The translations under genes were made by a program, and so were the position numbers. DNA of 6,280 nt from Citricoccus sp. WCRC_4 (GTDB lineage Bacteria > Actinomycetota > Actinomycetes > Actinomycetales > Micrococcaceae), in assembly GCA_026645375.1 (NCBI GenBank), contig JAPFFX010000016.1, positions 1 through 6,280 on the forward strand. Reading direction: 5' to 3'. Below the pieces are notes generated by a model, which worked only from the letters and a program-made list of their open reading frames with translations, made no database searches and had not been told where the DNA came from. Positions 5,270-6,280 of the stretch are shown piece after piece (position 1 is the first letter of the stretch; every line of letters begins with the position of its first letter).

Positions 5270-5274
5270 CCAGC

Positions 5275-5646
5275 ATGAACGATGCACAGCAGAATCCCTC
5301 CCCGTCCGGCGAGCCGGTGGCCGATCGGGTCCGGGAGATCCACGAGGTCCCGGCGGTGGAGATCATCAACACCACGGCGGTCCACTTCATGACCGCAGCG
5401 GCCGTGAAGGTCGGCCTGGCCGACCGTGAGGACGCCCAGGAGCTCATCGACCTGGACGAGGCCCGCAAGCTCATCACCGCCCTGGCCGGACTCGTCACCG
5501 CCGCCGCCCCCGAGATCGGCAGCCAGCACGCCGGCCCGTTGCGTGACGGACTGCGCTCCCTGCAGCTGGCCTTCCGTGAGGCCTCGCCGTTCCCGGATGC
5601 GCCGGGCAAGGGCCCGGGTGAGAAGTACACCGGCGCGGTGAACTGA
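5275..5646 (+). CDS. DUF1844 domain-containing protein
   Basis: A 123-residue, probably cytoplasmic protein recognised as DUF1844. After a polar 20-residue lead (MNDAQQNPSPSGEPVADRVR) comes the helical core: a hydrophobic stretch (EVPAVEIINTTAVHFMTAAAVKVGL, 24-48), an acidic turn DREDAQELIDLDEARKLI (50-67) and an amphipathic helix ITALAGLVTAAAPEIG (67-82). A further helix follows (91-103), then a tail GKGPGEKYTGAVN. The IDLDEAR and LIxxLxxL pattern is typical of the family, whose biochemical function is unknown to me. I recall such genes near infC in actinobacteria, so a link with translation is possible but unproven. The ATG at 5275 has no Shine-Dalgarno; initiation may be leaderless. The frame is open far upstream, but that part is antisense to the infC operon and is not coding. 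Confidence 0.88.
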   Translation: MNDAQQNPSPSGEPVADRVREIHEVPAVEIINTTAVHFMTAAAVKVGLADREDAQELIDLDEARKLITALAGLVTAAAPEIGSQHAGPLRDGLRSLQLAFREASPFPDAPGKGPGEKYTGAVN

Positions 5647-5684
5647 CCGCCGGTCCGGCAACGCCCTCCAGACCCCACCACCCC

Positions 5685-5724
5685 GTCGGGCCCGGCACCT
5701 CCGGCAGAGGAGGCCGGGCCCGAC
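5685..5724. terminator. Long imperfect hairpin between convergent genes, probable terminator
   Basis: GTCGGGCCCGG (5685-5695) pairs with CCGGGCCCGAC (5714-5724), and CCTCC (5698-5702) with GGAGG (5709-5713), a 16-bp stem with a 2-nt bulge (5696-5697) and a 6-nt loop. It starts 38 nt after the DUF1844 stop and is symmetric enough to act on both strands. No U-tract is present. Confidence 0.7.
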
Positions 5725-5748
5725 CCGTCCCGGGCCGAAGACCCCCGA

Positions 5749-5778
5749 CGGGCCGCAGGTCACCTCGGGGACGGCCCG
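5749..5778 (-). terminator. Second inverted repeat after the membrane-protein gene
   Basis: CGGGCCG (5749-5755) and CGGCCCG (5772-5778) are perfect arms with a 16-nt loop, beginning 4 nt past the minus-strand stop at 5783. In addition, the ten bases 5773-5782 are the exact reverse complement of 5683-5692, so this arm can pair instead with the foot of the longer hairpin. It may help end the minus-strand transcript. Confidence 0.4.
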
Positions 5779-5782
5779 ACGG

Positions 5783-6181
5783 TCAGGAGGGCAGACCGGC
5801 CAGGTAGGCGGCCACCTGCCGGGAGAACATCAGCACCAGGGCCACCGCGGCCGGCAGCAGGAACAGCGCGCCCATCAGCACGTTTCCGGCCGAGAAGAAG
5901 CTGATGGACAGGATGACGGCGAACATCTCGATGACCACGGTGGCCGCACGGACCCACGGCCTGCCGCGCCACAGGCCCAGGCTCACGGCTCCGATCCAGG
6001 ACCCGGCGGCGACCATGAGCACGACGAGGAACACCTGGGCTCCCAGGTTCAGGGATCCGGTGCCGACCTGCGCCCCGAACCCGGCAGCCGCTACCAGCAC
6101 TCCGAGGGCCTGCAGCAGCAGCACCAGGGCCACCGCCATCACGGCCGGGGGCCGGGGACCCTGTCGACTCTGCGTACTCAC
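5783..6181 (-). CDS. Four-helix membrane protein of unknown function
   Basis: A 132-residue protein with a short polar N-terminus (MSTQSRQGPRPP) and four predicted membrane helices at about 13-35, 46-70, 77-98 and 100-120. A short basic loop (WRGRPWVR, 71-78) sits between helices 2 and 3. By the positive-inside tendency both ends and this loop should be cytoplasmic. I see no catalytic motif, signal-peptidase site or domain name I can defend; it resembles the many small conserved membrane proteins of actinobacteria. The start is GTG at 6181. AAGGA lies about 12 nt upstream, rather far. The ATG at codon 15 has no ribosome binding site and would clip the first helix. The frame is free of stops and in the expected G/C-ending codon pattern, and it converges with the DUF1844 gene. 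No promoter is evident in 6182-6246. Confidence 0.78.
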   Translation of the reverse strand: MSTQSRQGPRPPAVMAVALVLLLQALGVLVAAAGFGAQVGTGSLNLGAQVFLVVLMVAAGSWIGAVSLGLWRGRPWVRAATVVIEMFAVILSISFFSAGNVLMGALFLLPAAVALVLMFSRQVAAYLAGLPS

Positions 6182-6246
6182 GTGCTCGTGCCGTCCTTCC
6201 GACGCTGCCTGCCCTCGACCTGATCCCGCCCACTGCCCATCCCCGT

Positions 6247-6273
6247 ACCGGCGGGGCCTTCGGCGCTGCCGGT
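6247..6273. terminator. Hairpin at the window edge, possible terminator
   Basis: ACCGGC (6247-6252) pairs with GCCGGT (6268-6273). An inner GCC/GGC stem closes a TTC loop, separated from the outer stem by a partly paired internal loop. It may terminate a gene lying outside the window on the right. That gene cannot be seen, so the direction is unknown. Confidence 0.35.
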
Positions 6274-6280
6274 GGAGGGG

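Larger units (their letters stand above)
4957..5274. other. Gene-free 318-bp region: infC leader and divergent promoter zone
   Basis: No credible gene is seen on either strand. On the minus strand it should be transcribed as a long 5' leader of infC, possibly around 300 nt if the promoter is at 5264-5269. It carries hairpins at 5042-5070 and 4991-5017 and a weaker 6-bp one (TGCCGG 5124-5129 with CCGGCA 5139-5144). The right part (5220-5270) holds two dyads and the shared promoter zone with the DUF1844 gene. A minus-strand frame open from 5197 to 4952 ends one base into the infC start, but its codon use does not look coding. Confidence 0.6.

Noticed and set aside
3499..5646. A 715-codon plus-strand frame running antisense to rpmI and infC and into the DUF1844 gene.
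   Set aside because: Only the last 123 codons are a real gene. The rest is the mirror of infC, rpmI and the leader; its Arg/Gly/Leu-rich composition is what the GC-biased codons of the opposite strand produce, and it has no recognisable domain.

Overview
The window is a G+C-rich stretch (roughly 70 % by eye, with G or C in most third codon positions). It carries ordinary chromosomal genes in the style of a high-GC Gram-positive actinobacterium. The block infC-rpmI-rplT followed by a SpoU/TrmH-type RNA methyltransferase, several GTG starts, leaderless-looking promoters and terminators without U-tracts all fit Actinobacteria. A Micrococcaceae-like host (Kocuria, Micrococcus, Citricoccus, Arthrobacter and relatives) is my best guess, but this is inference. 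I see no mobile element, CRISPR array, tRNA, rRNA or phage gene.

Layout, left to right. (1) 1-414, minus: a Nudix hydrolase whose 3' end is outside the window. (2) 415-462: a 48-bp divergent promoter region with a -10-like hexamer on each strand. (3) 463-1671, plus: a DHA1-type MFS efflux transporter, followed by a strong hairpin (1706-1734). (4) 1833-2105, plus: a small GlsB/YeaQ/YmgE-family membrane protein. (5) 2127-2156: a perfect 30-bp palindrome between convergent genes, probably a bidirectional terminator. (6) 4956 down to 2176, minus: the translation operon infC (IF3), rpmI (L35), rplT (L20) and a TrmH/SpoU RNA 2'-O-methyltransferase. (7) 4957-5274: a 318-bp gene-free region holding the infC leader, with two stable hairpins, and a shared promoter zone with two dyads. 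(8) 5275-5646, plus: a DUF1844 protein divergent from infC. (9) 5685-5778: nested inverted repeats between convergent genes. (10) 5783-6181, minus: a four-helix membrane protein of unknown function. (11) 6247-6273: a hairpin at the window edge.

The central operon makes an initiation factor, two large-subunit ribosomal proteins and a probable rRNA-modifying enzyme, which is a conserved co-expression unit for ribosome production. The most informative point is that infC has no ATG, GTG or TTG that would give a complete protein. It must start at ATT (4956-4954) behind a consensus Shine-Dalgarno, the hallmark of IF3 autoregulation. The IF3 protein also carries a roughly 175-residue Ala/Pro/Lys-rich C-terminal tail that about doubles its usual size. 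I did not find an evidently new multi-gene system. The points worth a second look are regulatory (infC leader, intergenic hairpins, overlapping divergent promoters) and the IF3 tail.
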